Shown here: positions 1 through 8,677 of the stretch, one piece after another
Layout of the letters: each line of letters opens with the position of its first letter
Position numbering within the stretch: the first letter of the stretch is position 1
DNA from: a bacterium HR11
GTDB taxonomy: Bacteria; Acidobacteriota; HRBIN11
Assembly: GCA_002898535.1 (NCBI GenBank)
Contig: BEHN01000010.1
Span: 20,833-84,832, forward strand
Length of the DNA stretch: 64,000 nucleotides
Reading direction: 5' to 3'
Made by a program: the position numbers and the translations under genes
The notes under the pieces: generated by a model
The model's input: only the letters and a program-made list of their open reading frames with translations
What the model was told of the DNA's origin: nothing
Databases searched by the model: none

Positions 1-107
1 GCCGGGGCGGGGCGGGCATGAAGGCCCCGGGTTCCAGGTCTCAGGCGCCCGGCTGAAGAGGTTTCTCCTGGGACCTGACACACCCGAGACCTTGAACTTC
101 ATCCTGC
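1..107. other. Window edge, no gene seen
   Basis: This is a GC-rich stretch before the first supported start codon. No complete coding region, tRNA or clear promoter can be supported. It may hold the end of an upstream gene or a leader for the gene that follows. Confidence 0.4.
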
Positions 108-620
108 ATGTGGGAATCGGCGATGCATCGAGTCGAAACGCTGGCGGCGATGGGGCGGACGGCCCGGCGGGCGGGCGTTCTCTTACTCGGGTGGCTGATC
201 CCGGGGAGCGCCCACTGGGTCCTCGGCCGTCGCATCCAGGCCCTCATCGTATTCGTGACGGTCCACTTCATGTTTTTCTACGGCCTCTTCATGGGGAGTC
301 CCCTCCATCGGTTCGACCCCGAGGCGCCCGTCCGGTCGACCCTGGAGAAGGCGGCCCAGATGGGCAACGGCTTGGCTTACTGGCTGGCCCTCTGGTGGGT
401 CCCCCAAATGGAGACCTGGCCGGACAGCCCCCTGCGGCGGCTGGCCGAGCGGTCGAACTTTGGGCAAGGGGACATCGTGCACGCCTGGGCGGAAAAGGGA
501 TATACCTTTGCCATCTCGTCGGGTCTGCTGAACATCCTGCTCGTGCTTAAGGTGTACGACCGGATGTTTCGCCCTCAGCCGACGGCTTCCGACCCGGAGA
601 CGCCTTCCGATGTGGCGTAG
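108..620 (+). CDS. DUF6677-like multi-pass membrane protein
   Basis: This 170-residue protein has a hydrophobic segment at about residues 22-36 ending in a PGSAHW-like turn. A second segment lies near residues 46-62 (LIVFVTVHFMFFYGLFM), with others near 90-100 and 152-165. The PGSxHWxLGRR start and the size resemble the DUF6677 membrane family that I associate with Acidobacteriota; this is recall, not a search. The function is unknown. An alternative start lies at 123 (MHRVE). The stop overlaps the start of the next small membrane gene by 11 bases, so the two are probably translated together. The following VanZ/S55 gene is close and in the same direction. Confidence 0.6.
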   Translation: MWESAMHRVETLAAMGRTARRAGVLLLGWLIPGSAHWVLGRRIQALIVFVTVHFMFFYGLFMGSPLHRFDPEAPVRSTLEKAAQMGNGLAYWLALWWVPQMETWPDSPLRRLAERSNFGQGDIVHAWAEKGYTFAISSGLLNILLVLKVYDRMFRPQPTASDPETPSDVA

Positions 621-792
621 CCACTTCCTGAACATGCTGGTGTTCGCCCTGTGCACCTCTATTCTGTTGGCCTTATACTTTAAGGACGAGCCCCGGGACC
701 AGATTCGGTTCTTCCTGAAGGTGTGGGTCTTCATGGTCGTCGGCGCCCTGGTCGTCGCATGGGTCATGTACTTTTTAGGAGGGCGGGGATAG
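610..792 (+). CDS. Small two-helix membrane protein (60 aa)
   Basis: This 60-residue protein consists almost entirely of two hydrophobic helices (about residues 7-23 and 37-56) joined by a charged loop, KDEPRDQIRFF. It overlaps the previous gene by 11 bases and ends four bases before the next start, so it sits in a tight run of membrane-protein genes. I do not recognise a family and assign no function. Tight packing and a clean hydrophobic pattern support it being real despite its size. Confidence 0.6.
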   Translation: MWRSHFLNMLVFALCTSILLALYFKDEPRDQIRFFLKVWVFMVVGALVVAWVMYFLGGRG

Positions 793-796
793 CCGT

Positions 797-3019
797 ATGG
801 GTCGGCGGGATTGGACGTGGGTCCGAGTCGATGGGGTCTGGTGGGCGACGGTCGTCGGGACGATCGCCTTGGCAGTCTTACCGGTTCAACCCCGACCCCT
901 TCACGTGCCGGCCGAGGACAAGCTCTATCACGCCCTCCTGTACGGGTGGGTCGCCTGGACGGCCCTCCGGTGGGTCCGCCGGCGCTGGCCCCGAGCCCAT
1001 GCAGTCGGGTGGGCCTGGGTCGCCGCCGGGACGGTCGGCGCCCTGACGGAGGTCCTGCAAGCGTGGGTCCCCTATCGGTCGATGTCTTTCCTCGACTGGA
1101 CGGCCGATGCCGTGGGGGCCGCCCTGCTCCTGGGCCTGGTCCGGGGGGCCCAGTACCTCCGGATGGGAAGCCTGGTCGGCCTGACCCTGCTGGCCGTCGG
1201 AGCGTGGAATCTACCGGTGTCCCATGCGACGGACTACTGGCCCGTCGAGGACGTCCGGCCCGGCCTGCGGGGCGAGGGCCAGACGACCGTCGGGGGCAAC
1301 CGGACGATCCGCTTTGAGGTCGAGGTCCTGGGCCGTCTCTCGAACGTCCTCCCGGGCCTGGACGTCATCATCGTGAAGATCGACGCCCCCGAGTTGGCGA
1401 ACGCGGGCGTCTTCGCCGGCATGAGCGGGAGCCCCGTTTACATCCAGGGCCGCCTTCTGGGTGCCGTCGCATACGCCTGGGCCTTCTCGAAGGAGCCCAT
1501 CGCCGGCGTCGTTCCCTTCGCTTCCATGCAGAAGCTCCAGGCGACGGCCCTGAGCCTGCCCGGTTCGCCGACGCCGACCCCGACGGCCGACGTCCGGTGG
1601 TCCGATTTACGGACGGCCCTGTTCCTGCAGGGTGAAGCCCTGGACGCCTGGTACCGCCAGTACCAGGACCAGGTCCGACGGCTCTTCCAGGGCCCCCAAG
1701 AGACCGCTGTCCGTGGATGGGTCCCCCTGCCCGGCGTCTGGGCCGGCGACCCCGTGTGGCGACAGGCCCTCGGCCTGTCGGAGATGGGTACCCTCGCCGG
1801 ACCGGGCACCGCTTCCAAGGCACCCCCAGCCCCCGATGAACCCCTGGCGCCGGGGACGAGCATCGCCATCCCCCTGGTGACGGGCGACCTCCAGCTTGCT
1901 TACATCGGCACGCTGACGGCCGTCGAACGGGACCGCATTTACGCTTTCGGCCACCAGATGCTGAACCTGGGCCGGATCGACTTTCCCCTGTACCGGGCCC
2001 GCGTGGTCACCGTCCTGCCCAGCTATCAGAGCTCCCACGTCATCGCCGAGCTGGACCGGCCCCTGGGCGTCTTAGACGTGGACGTCTGGACGGGCGTCGG
2101 GGGCCGGGTCGGACCCCTCCCCGACGGGACGCGGGTCCAGGTCACGGTCCAGAACGAAAGCCAGTCCCAGACCTTCCGGTATGAGACGATCCGGCACCCC
2201 TGGATCGCCCCCTTCCTGGTCGGTCAACTCTCGATGGTCAACCTCCTCCTGTCGCCTCTGGGCGTCCATGACGGCCACGTGCGGCTCCAGATGAAGCTCA
2301 ACCTGGACGGCGGACGGCCCCTCGAGGTCCGGAACGTCTTCGCCGGCATGTCGGCGACGACCCAGCAGGTGCCCCAATTTATCGCCGGCCTCCTGGCCTT
2401 CGTCTGGAATAATCCCTTCGAGAGCGTCCGCATCCCCTCCGTCGAGATCAACCTCCAGCAGTCCCGCCGGTCTATCCAGGCCCGCCTGACCGAAGTCCGC
2501 CTGCTGTCGCAAGACCTGGCACCCGGTGACGAGCTCCCCTTACAGATGACCGTCGTCCCCCGCCAGGCCGAGCCCATCGTTCAGGCGGCGACCGTCCGCC
2601 TGCCGGACGAGTTGGCACCTGGAACATACTGGCTGTACGTCGGCGGCGCCCAGACGCTGAACCAGCTCGACGCGGCGGGCCTGTACCGGTTCCTGGAATT
2701 TTCCAGCTTGAGCGACATCTTGAACATGTTTCGACAGCTACGGCCCAACGACGGCCTTTACATCCGTTTGGTACGATTGAACCCGACGGTCATCAGCGGG
2801 ACCCAGCTCCTGCGGAATCTGCCCCTCCAGGTCTACAGTCAGCTCCAGTCCCGGGGTACCCAGGGCCGGGTCGCGACGGTCCCCTACGAGATCGTCTTGG
2901 ACCAGCGGGTCGACGTGCCTTACATCGTCGAGGGCCTCGAGCGATTTCCGATTATCGTCCGGGCGCCGACCCAGCCCCGGCCAGCCGCACGACCGACATC
3001 CTCCGGCGGAGGCAACTGA
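797..3019 (+). CDS. VanZ-like membrane domain fused to S55-type (SpoIVB) serine protease
   Basis: This 740-residue protein appears to have two parts. Residues 1-122 look VanZ-like: DKLYHALLYGW at 41-51, an RRR loop, then EVLQAW and SMSFLDWTADAVGA, with several membrane helices. From about residue 145 it resembles SpoIVB peptidase S55, with GMSGSP at 208-213 (probable nucleophile Ser210), LGAVAY, and AFGHQ with His386. An internal ATG at 1163 (Met123) begins a signal-peptide-like stretch ending NLPVSHA. The protease could therefore also be made alone, but no stop separates the two parts. A start at 797 is supported by GGGCGGGG just upstream. The gene is followed four bases later by the secreted propeller gene. 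Spore formation is not implied. Confidence 0.75.
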   Translation: MGRRDWTWVRVDGVWWATVVGTIALAVLPVQPRPLHVPAEDKLYHALLYGWVAWTALRWVRRRWPRAHAVGWAWVAAGTVGALTEVLQAWVPYRSMSFLDWTADAVGAALLLGLVRGAQYLRMGSLVGLTLLAVGAWNLPVSHATDYWPVEDVRPGLRGEGQTTVGGNRTIRFEVEVLGRLSNVLPGLDVIIVKIDAPELANAGVFAGMSGSPVYIQGRLLGAVAYAWAFSKEPIAGVVPFASMQKLQATALSLPGSPTPTPTADVRWSDLRTALFLQGEALDAWYRQYQDQVRRLFQGPQETAVRGWVPLPGVWAGDPVWRQALGLSEMGTLAGPGTASKAPPAPDEPLAPGTSIAIPLVTGDLQLAYIGTLTAVERDRIYAFGHQMLNLGRIDFPLYRARVVTVLPSYQSSHVIAELDRPLGVLDVDVWTGVGGRVGPLPDGTRVQVTVQNESQSQTFRYETIRHPWIAPFLVGQLSMVNLLLSPLGVHDGHVRLQMKLNLDGGRPLEVRNVFAGMSATTQQVPQFIAGLLAFVWNNPFESVRIPSVEINLQQSRRSIQARLTEVRLLSQDLAPGDELPLQMTVVPRQAEPIVQAATVRLPDELAPGTYWLYVGGAQTLNQLDAAGLYRFLEFSSLSDILNMFRQLRPNDGLYIRLVRLNPTVISGTQLLRNLPLQVYSQLQSRGTQGRVATVPYEIVLDQRVDVPYIVEGLERFPIIVRAPTQPRPAARPTSSGGGN

Positions 3020-3023
3020 GACG

Positions 3024-5384
3024 ATGCAAAGACATTCCGGAATGACGAGTTTCGCATTGCGAGTTTCTCATTTAAAAATTTTATTTGTGTGGACCGCCTT
3101 TCTCGGCCTGATCCCCCTCAGCTTGATGGCCGCCCGACCGAAAGTCTGGGTCGATACCCGCCAGGACGACTTCTCGGCCGGTGAGCTGGACGGCGTCCTG
3201 GTGTCCAGCGACGGGGAAGTCCGCCTGGCCCTCCGCTTCGAACGGGTCGCCGACTTCAACGAGGCCGTCGTCTGGGACACGTGGCTGGAAGGCTCGACCC
3301 TCTACGTGGCCACGGGCCACAACGGCCGGGTCTACGCCGTCGATACCCGGACCCTGAAGGTCGAAAAGGTCGTCGACCTCGACGAACCGGAAGCCCAGAC
3401 CGTCGCCGTCTGGAAGGGGGACCTCTACATCGGCGCCAACCCGGGCGGCCGCCTGTACCGGTGGTCTCCGACGAAACGGGCCGTCGAACGGGCGTGGGAC
3501 TCCCAGGAGGCCTACATCTGGGACCTGGCCGTCTGGCGGGGGAACCTTTACATCGCCACCGGGGACCGGGGGCGTCTGTACCGCATCGGCGCCGACGGCA
3601 AGGCCGTCCAGGTCCTGGATACCGAGGACCAGAACCTGGTCCGCCTCTGGGCCGACGACGCGGGCCTCTACGTCGGGGCGGCCGGCTTGGGAAACGTCTA
3701 TCGCTTGGACGCCCATGAAAAAGCCGTCGCCGTCTATCCGGCCGAGCGGGCGGAAGTCGCCGCTATCACGGGTGGCCTGAAGTCGGCCGGCTGGACCCTC
3801 GCCCTGGCGACCATCGGTACGCCCGTCCAGACCCTCCCGCCGGGTCCGACCCCGCCCTCGGCGCCTCCGCCGACTCAGCCTCCGACGACCGTCACGACGG
3901 GAGGCGATGAGGTCACGGTCACGGCCCGTGCCCCCGAGGCGGTCCAGCGGGCGCCGCAACCCTCAGAAGAGGAACAGGCCCCCGTCCGCCGGACGCCGCC
4001 CGTTACTTTCCCCCTCAGCCTGGAGGCCGGCTTTCGGGGTGGGGCCGTCTGGGCGATGGACGACAGCCTGCGTCTCTTTCCCCTGTGGGCGACCCGGGAC
4101 TACTGGCTTTACGACATCGTGCCCTTTCAAGGCGAGCTCTGGGTCGCCGTCGGGAGTCCGGCCCGTGTGATTTCCATCGATGCCCAGCGGCGGGTCAGCT
4201 ACCAGTCCTCTTTCCAGGAAGAGCAGGTCGTCCGTCTCGTCGTACAGGGCGACAGCCTGTGGGCCGCCACGAGCAATCCGGCCCGCCTCTACCGGGCCGC
4301 CGGCCGGAGCCCCCAGGAGGGGACCTACACGTCGCCCGTGAAGGACGCTGGCTCGATGGCCCGCTGGGGGACCCTTCAGTGGCGGGGGACCGTGCGTTCG
4401 GGTCGCGCCATCGAGTGCTTCGCCCGCGCGGGCAACACCCGCCGACCCGACGCGACCTGGACGGACTGGCGGGGTCCCCTCGGACCCGAAAGCAGTCTGG
4501 ACCTGCCGCCGAGCCGGTACTTCCAGTACCGATGCACGCTCCGGGGCAGTTTCCAGGACAGCCCCCGTCTCCAGGAGGTCCGGGTCACCTTCCTGCCCCA
4601 GAATCAGCCGCCCAAGTTCACGGAAGTCCGCGTCCTGCCGCCCGGGAGCGTGTACCGGGAGGTCCCGCAGGCCCAGCCGGCCGCCCGCATCGCCGGAGCG
4701 CCCCGCTCGACCCTCGATACCCGGCCGCCGGAACCGCCCCTCGAGAGCGCCAATCCGCCGACGACCGGCGGACCCGCCCGCTCCCCCGGCGGACCCCCGA
4801 CGGGCCCGGCCTACATGCCCGGCCAGGAGCAGTACAAGTGGGGCATGCAGACCGTCGTCTGGCAGGCCACCGACCCGGACGGCGACGACCTGAAGTACGA
4901 CGTTTACATCCAGCGGGCGGACCAGACGGCCTGGACGCTCCTGAAAAGCGGCCTGGAGTCTTCCGTCTTCGCCTTCGACACGACGAGCCTCCCCGACGGG
5001 TGGTACCGCCTGCGCATCGTCGCCTCCGACGAGGCGGCCAACGTCCCCGGCCAGGGCCTTCGGACCGAGACCGTCACGCCCCTGTTCCTGGTCGACCACA
5101 CACCGCCCCGGCTGAGCCTCCTGAAGCGGGAAAAGACGTCCGGCGGCTGGCTCATCCAGGTCCAGGCCCAGGACGAACTGAGCCCCATCGCCCGGGCCGA
5201 GTACGCCCTTCAGCCCGACGAATGGCTCCCCCTGTTCCCCGTGGACCAGATCCTGGACAGCCGTCAGGAGACGCTGGAACTCCGACTCTCCGGGAATCCC
5301 GGCCCCTGGCCCTCCGTGCAGGTCCGGGTCTGCGACGCCGGCCAGAACTGTAGCGTCCTCAGCGTGCCCCTGACGCCGCCTTAG
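3024..5384 (+). CDS. Secreted beta-propeller protein with C-terminal Ig/Fn-like region
   Basis: This 786-residue protein begins with an export signal (hydrophobic run LKILFVWTAFLGLIPLSLMAA at about residues 18-38). Residues 70-270 hold blade-like repeats such as LYVATGHNGRVYAVD, LYIGANPGGRLYRW and LYIATGDRGRLYRI, spaced about 45 residues apart, as in YVTN/PQQ-type propellers. A Pro/Thr-rich linker follows near 275-325, then two more blades (340-425). The C-terminal third has a second Pro-rich linker and an Ig/fibronectin-like domain (WQATDPDGDDLKYDVYIQ). The start at 3024 is five bases after the protease stop; 3042 is an alternative. It is likely periplasmic or surface-exposed and may be a partner or substrate of the upstream protease. 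That link rests only on adjacency. Confidence 0.7.
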   Translation: MQRHSGMTSFALRVSHLKILFVWTAFLGLIPLSLMAARPKVWVDTRQDDFSAGELDGVLVSSDGEVRLALRFERVADFNEAVVWDTWLEGSTLYVATGHNGRVYAVDTRTLKVEKVVDLDEPEAQTVAVWKGDLYIGANPGGRLYRWSPTKRAVERAWDSQEAYIWDLAVWRGNLYIATGDRGRLYRIGADGKAVQVLDTEDQNLVRLWADDAGLYVGAAGLGNVYRLDAHEKAVAVYPAERAEVAAITGGLKSAGWTLALATIGTPVQTLPPGPTPPSAPPPTQPPTTVTTGGDEVTVTARAPEAVQRAPQPSEEEQAPVRRTPPVTFPLSLEAGFRGGAVWAMDDSLRLFPLWATRDYWLYDIVPFQGELWVAVGSPARVISIDAQRRVSYQSSFQEEQVVRLVVQGDSLWAATSNPARLYRAAGRSPQEGTYTSPVKDAGSMARWGTLQWRGTVRSGRAIECFARAGNTRRPDATWTDWRGPLGPESSLDLPPSRYFQYRCTLRGSFQDSPRLQEVRVTFLPQNQPPKFTEVRVLPPGSVYREVPQAQPAARIAGAPRSTLDTRPPEPPLESANPPTTGGPARSPGGPPTGPAYMPGQEQYKWGMQTVVWQATDPDGDDLKYDVYIQRADQTAWTLLKSGLESSVFAFDTTSLPDGWYRLRIVASDEAANVPGQGLRTETVTPLFLVDHTPPRLSLLKREKTSGGWLIQVQAQDELSPIARAEYALQPDEWLPLFPVDQILDSRQETLELRLSGNPGPWPSVQVRVCDAGQNCSVLSVPLTPP

Positions 5385-5580
5385 CGGATCCGTTCGGTTC
5401 GTAAGAATGGTATCGAGACGGCCTTTCCCACCGCCGAGAGGCACGGTTGTTCAAAGTGACGAAGTGACAAAGTAACGGAGTGATGAAGTGACGATGGAAG
5501 GATGATCCCGACCTGCCCACTGCCGACCTGCCCACCTGCCTATCCTCTTCCCTGTTCGCCATTCGCCATATCGGTGTTCG
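5385..5580. repeat. Degenerate copy of the CCGTTCGGTTCG element plus word repeats
   Basis: Directly after the TAG stop of the upstream gene comes CCGTTCGGTTCGTAAGAATG, matching the left end of the 259-bp elements at 21766 and 25555. It is followed by a related CCTTTCCC...GCACGGTTGTTCAAAG stretch. Then come short near-repeats of GTGAAGTGACGAAGTGAC type and CTGCCCACTGCCGACCTGCC words. No coding region is seen. Confidence 0.55.
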
Positions 5581-6045
5581 ATGCAGGCGAACTCCGCCCC
5601 TCCGTCGCTTCGTCCCTCCGTCACTTACGAAGTAACGTGGCCCGTCCTGGTCGCCCTGGCGGCGGCCGTCCTCACGGCCGGTTTCGGGGCGACCTACGCC
5701 CTGTGGGGTCGGGTCCCCGTGCCCCTGCCGGTCTGCCTGCTGTACACTCTGACGGGCATTCCCTGCGCCACCTGCGGGACGACCCGGGCCTTCCAGGCCC
5801 TCGCCCGGGGCCACCTCCTGGAGGCCCTGCGCTACCAGCCTCTCATCATGCTGACGGTCGCCGTCTCGACGGCGGCGACCCTGGCCGACCTCGTCGCCTG
5901 GTGGGCGACCGGCCGGCAGTGGCTCCCGACGGCCCTCCGCCGCCTGCGGGTCTCGGCCTGGACCGTCGTCGCCCTGTTCCTCATCAACTGGGTCTATCTC
6001 GTCCTCTTCCTGAGCCCCCGCGTCCACCGCTGGCTCACCGGCTGA
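5581..6045 (+). CDS. DUF2752 family membrane protein
   Basis: This 154-residue protein has about four membrane helices and the hallmark GIPCATCGTTRA motif (residues 59-70), followed by LARGHLLEALRYQPL. This Cys-x2-Cys-GTTR signature defines the DUF2752 family of small inner-membrane proteins of unknown function. The ATG at 5581 sits in a low-complexity leader with no strong ribosome-binding site. The N-terminal 13 residues (QANSAPPSLRPSV) look like translated repeat, so the true start may lie further in. It converges on the PAP2 gene, with a perfect inverted repeat between them. Confidence 0.75.
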   Translation: MQANSAPPSLRPSVTYEVTWPVLVALAAAVLTAGFGATYALWGRVPVPLPVCLLYTLTGIPCATCGTTRAFQALARGHLLEALRYQPLIMLTVAVSTAATLADLVAWWATGRQWLPTALRRLRVSAWTVVALFLINWVYLVLFLSPRVHRWLTG

Positions 6046-6061
6046 CAGGCTCAAAGACCGC

Positions 6062-6178
6062 AGACCCTGGACCATAGACCATAGACTACGGACCGCGGAC
6101 CACCGACCTTTAGGTATGGACTATACCCTTTAATCCTCGGTCTATGGTCCGTGGTCTATGGTCTATGGTCCAGGGTCT
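6062..6178. repeat. Inverted repeat with perfect 25-bp arms between convergent genes
   Basis: Positions 6062-6086 and 6154-6178 are exact reverse complements built from the word GACCATAGACC. The interior arms pair imperfectly as well. The structure lies between the stops of the DUF2752 and PAP2 genes and could act as a two-way terminator. It runs into the PAP2 gene, where it encodes the last residues (LDHRP) and the stop. Confidence 0.8.
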
Positions 6179-7076
6179 TTTCATAGAGCCAGGGGCCGAG
6201 GACGGCGAAGAGGCCCGCCACGGCCAGGCCGGCCAGGGCGTCCACGGCGTAGTGAAAGCGTCCGTAGACCGTCCCCAGCGTGAGGGCCGTCCCGAGGGGC
6301 AGGAGGCCCCAGAAGACCCGTCGGTCCCACCGGTAGGCGCATAGGACCGTGACCATGGCGGCCGCCACGTGGCTACTCGGAAAGGCCGCCCCCCGGGCGG
6401 CCCCCCGGGCCAGGACGGCGAGGGCCACGCTCCGGAACCATCCGTGCTGGAGGTCCCCCTCGAGGGTCGGGTACGTGTAGTGCGGGCCCTCGACGGGAAA
6501 GAAGATGAACCACAGGTAGCAGAAATAGAAGGTCGCTATCAGGGTGAACATATACGCCTGGAAGGCCCGGTACCGGCGGGTCAGGTACAGCGTCAGGCCC
6601 AGGGCCGGGATCATCGTGTAGTAGCTGACGTAGCCGAAGTGCAGGAGCTCGGCGACCCAGGGATGGCGAATCCGCTGGCTAAATGCGAGGACGGGAAAGC
6701 CCCGGAAGAGCCACGCCTCCCATCGCAGGACCACGTCGTCGTAATACCGGTCCGTGACGATCCGATTCAGGACGGCCAGCTCCCGGTAGACGAAGGGCAG
6801 GATCATCGCCGGATACCAGGCGTGGAGGAATCGGAGCCATCCCCACGTCTCCGGGGGTCGGCGCAGGAGGAACCGCCGGACGGCGGCGATGGCGAGGATG
6901 CCCGCCCAGTGGAGGCCGCACAGGAAGAGGTGAGTCTCAGACGGCCACCCGTGCCGCCAGTAGATGCCCGACGTGAAGGCCAGGTAGGCGATGACCAGGC
7001 CGTCCACGCCGGGATGCCGCGTCAGGACACCGGCGTCATCCGCCGGAGAGCGGGACCTGGACGGGTCGTCGGACAT
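6156..7076 (-). CDS. PAP2-superfamily membrane phosphatase / phosphotransferase
   Basis: This is a membrane protein of about 306 residues with six or so hydrophobic helices. It carries the PAP2 active-site blocks: AFPSSHVA (the PSGH-type motif) and GTVYGRFHYAVDALAG (the SRxxxxxH-type motif with catalytic His and Asp). This is the pattern of the inositolphosphotransferase/AUR1-like PAP2_3 subgroup. It probably acts on lipid phosphates or phospholipid head groups at the outer face of the inner membrane. I chose the ATG at 7076 (MSDDPSRS), preceded by GGTGGA; longer reading frames upstream lie inside the neighbouring epimerase gene. It overlaps that gene's end by 41 bases, suggesting coupled translation. 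Confidence 0.8.
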   Translation of the reverse strand: MSDDPSRSRSPADDAGVLTRHPGVDGLVIAYLAFTSGIYWRHGWPSETHLFLCGLHWAGILAIAAVRRFLLRRPPETWGWLRFLHAWYPAMILPFVYRELAVLNRIVTDRYYDDVVLRWEAWLFRGFPVLAFSQRIRHPWVAELLHFGYVSYYTMIPALGLTLYLTRRYRAFQAYMFTLIATFYFCYLWFIFFPVEGPHYTYPTLEGDLQHGWFRSVALAVLARGAARGAAFPSSHVAAAMVTVLCAYRWDRRVFWGLLPLGTALTLGTVYGRFHYAVDALAGLAVAGLFAVLGPWLYEKTLDHRP

Positions 7077-8082
7077 TCGGTATCCACCCATGGGCGACAT
7101 ACCACTCGATGGTTTCCCGGAATCCGTCGACCAGCGTATACCGGGGACGGAAGCCGGTGTGCTGGACGAGCTTATCGACCCGGCAGACCCATCGGGGTTC
7201 CAGGAGCTCCCGGAGCTTGTCCCGGTCGAAGAATGTGGGCCGACCTCGGAGGGCGCCCCCGGCCTCCAGCAGGACGGCGGCGACCCAGAGGGCCCATGTC
7301 GGGACCGTGACCCGCCGGGGCCGGTCGAACCCATACAGGCGGGTCATCGTCTCGGCCACGTCCCGCCACGTGTAAACGGCAGGGTCGGCGATGAAGTATG
7401 TCTCTCCGTGGGTCCGCGGGCACTCGTACACGCGGAGGATCCCCGCAACGAGGTCCTTGACGTAAATCAGGCTGAACCGCCGGTCCGGCGACCCGAGGAA
7501 GACGTGCCACCCCCGGGCGGCGATCCGGAAGTAGGGCAGGACGGCCCGGTCGCCGGGCCCGTAGACGACGGGCGGCCGCAGGATCGTCCAGGCGACCGAC
7601 GGCGGGGCCTGCCGGACGTAGATTTCCCCGCGGAGTTTGCTCTCGCCGTACGGTGAGACGGGGCGGGGCGGCGTCGTCTCGTCGACGGCGTCGGCGTCCC
7701 GGGCGGGTCCGACGGCGGCGAGGCTACTGACGTAAATCAGCCGCATGGGTCGGCCCGTCTGGGCGACGGCCTCGACGAGGCGGGCCGTCCCGTCGGCGTT
7801 CACGCGAAAGAATTCCTCGGGCGTGCGGGCCTGCACGAGGCCGGCCAGGTGGATGACGCCGTCGCAGTCGTCCAGGGCCGCCCGGAGGGACGCCGGGTCT
7901 TCCAGGCGGCCGGGGACCCACTCGAGGCCGGGCGGCGACGTCGGCGGCGGGTCCCGTCGGGTCAAGGCCCGCACGACGTAGCCCCGCGTCGGGAGCGCTT
8001 CCAGAAGATGGCGGCCGATGAAGCCCGTACCGCCGGTGACGAAGACCCGTTTCATCCCGAGCCCCACTGCCCACCCGCTCAT
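7036..8082 (-). CDS. NAD(P)-dependent epimerase/dehydratase (extended SDR)
   Basis: This 348-residue extended short-chain dehydrogenase has the dinucleotide-binding motif TGGTGFIG near its N-terminus and the catalytic YxxxK as SPYGESK. Preceding blocks VIHLAGLVQ and [10 protein letters not shown] are typical of the 3-beta-HSD/dihydroflavonol-reductase-like branch. The substrate cannot be read from sequence; nucleotide sugars, sterol-like or hopanoid intermediates are all possible. The ATG at 8082 overlaps the accB stop as ATGA, which argues for coupling. The internal ATG at 8055 (MKRVFVTGG) is a plausible alternative that matches the family's usual start. The order efp-accB-epimerase-PAP2 forms one compact minus-strand run. 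Confidence 0.85.
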   Translation of the reverse strand: MSGWAVGLGMKRVFVTGGTGFIGRHLLEALPTRGYVVRALTRRDPPPTSPPGLEWVPGRLEDPASLRAALDDCDGVIHLAGLVQARTPEEFFRVNADGTARLVEAVAQTGRPMRLIYVSSLAAVGPARDADAVDETTPPRPVSPYGESKLRGEIYVRQAPPSVAWTILRPPVVYGPGDRAVLPYFRIAARGWHVFLGSPDRRFSLIYVKDLVAGILRVYECPRTHGETYFIADPAVYTWRDVAETMTRLYGFDRPRRVTVPTWALWVAAVLLEAGGALRGRPTFFDRDKLRELLEPRWVCRVDKLVQHTGFRPRYTLVDGFRETIEWYVAHGWIPNVRRPVQVPLSGG

Positions 8083-8675
8083 TCCTCGACGGCCGGGGTC
8101 GGGCGGATCGCCATCAGCTGGGCCCCGTACTCGACGGGCGTGCCGTTCTCGACATAGATGGCGACGACCTCGCCGTCCACGTCGCTCTGGATTTCGTTCA
8201 TGATCTTCATCGCCTCGATGATGCAGACCGTCTGGCCCTTGCGGACCCGGCTTCCGACCTCGACAAACGGCGGGGCGTCCGGGGACGGCGACCGGTAGAA
8301 GGTCCCCACGATGGGGGACCGAATGTAGTGGAGGGGCGTCTCGGCTTCGGACCTTTCCGGGGGCGGCGCCGGAGCCGGCTTTTCAGCGGTCACGGGCTCG
8401 GGCACCGACGTCGGCGCCGGAGTCGCCGGGACCGACGGCGGCGTCGGGGCCGAAGCCGCCGACGTCAGCCACGGGAGGAACCACGAGGGGACGGACTCGG
8501 GCAGATGCCGCGCCGGATTCCCCTGCTGGACGATGCGGATGCGGACGTCCCCCTGACTGTACTCGAATTCGCCGACCTTGTGCTCGACGAGGAGCTCGAT
8601 CAGGCGCCGGATGGCCTCGATGTCGAAGGGCAGACGGCGTCGGGATATACGCTCCGACCTCTTGACGGCAGGCAT
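8079..8675 (-). CDS. accB: Acetyl-CoA carboxylase biotin carboxyl carrier protein
   Basis: This 198-residue protein is the BCCP subunit that carries biotin between the carboxylase and transferase parts of acetyl-CoA carboxylase in fatty-acid synthesis. The C-terminal biotinyl domain has the canonical EAMKIMNEI motif with the biotin-accepting Lys, then [23 protein letters not shown]. The N-terminal part ([22 protein letters not shown]) is the usual AccB head. A Pro/Ala-rich linker (about residues 75-115) joins them. It starts two bases after the efp stop, the common efp-accB pairing. accC is not adjacent. Confidence 0.95.
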   Translation of the reverse strand: MPAVKRSERISRRRLPFDIEAIRRLIELLVEHKVGEFEYSQGDVRIRIVQQGNPARHLPESVPSWFLPWLTSAASAPTPPSVPATPAPTSVPEPVTAEKPAPAPPPERSEAETPLHYIRSPIVGTFYRSPSPDAPPFVEVGSRVRKGQTVCIIEAMKIMNEIQSDVDGEVVAIYVENGTPVEYGAQLMAIRPTPAVEE

Positions 8676-8677
8676 CT

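Noticed and set aside
797..3019. S55 domain as evidence of sporulation
   Set aside because: No sporulation genes are nearby, the motif order differs from SpoIVB, and relatives of this type occur in non-sporulating diderms.
3963..5444. Long antisense frame (about 490 codons) opposite the propeller gene
   Set aside because: High GC leaves long stop-free antisense frames; its translation is Gly/Arg/Asp-rich with no motifs, unlike the plus-strand blades.
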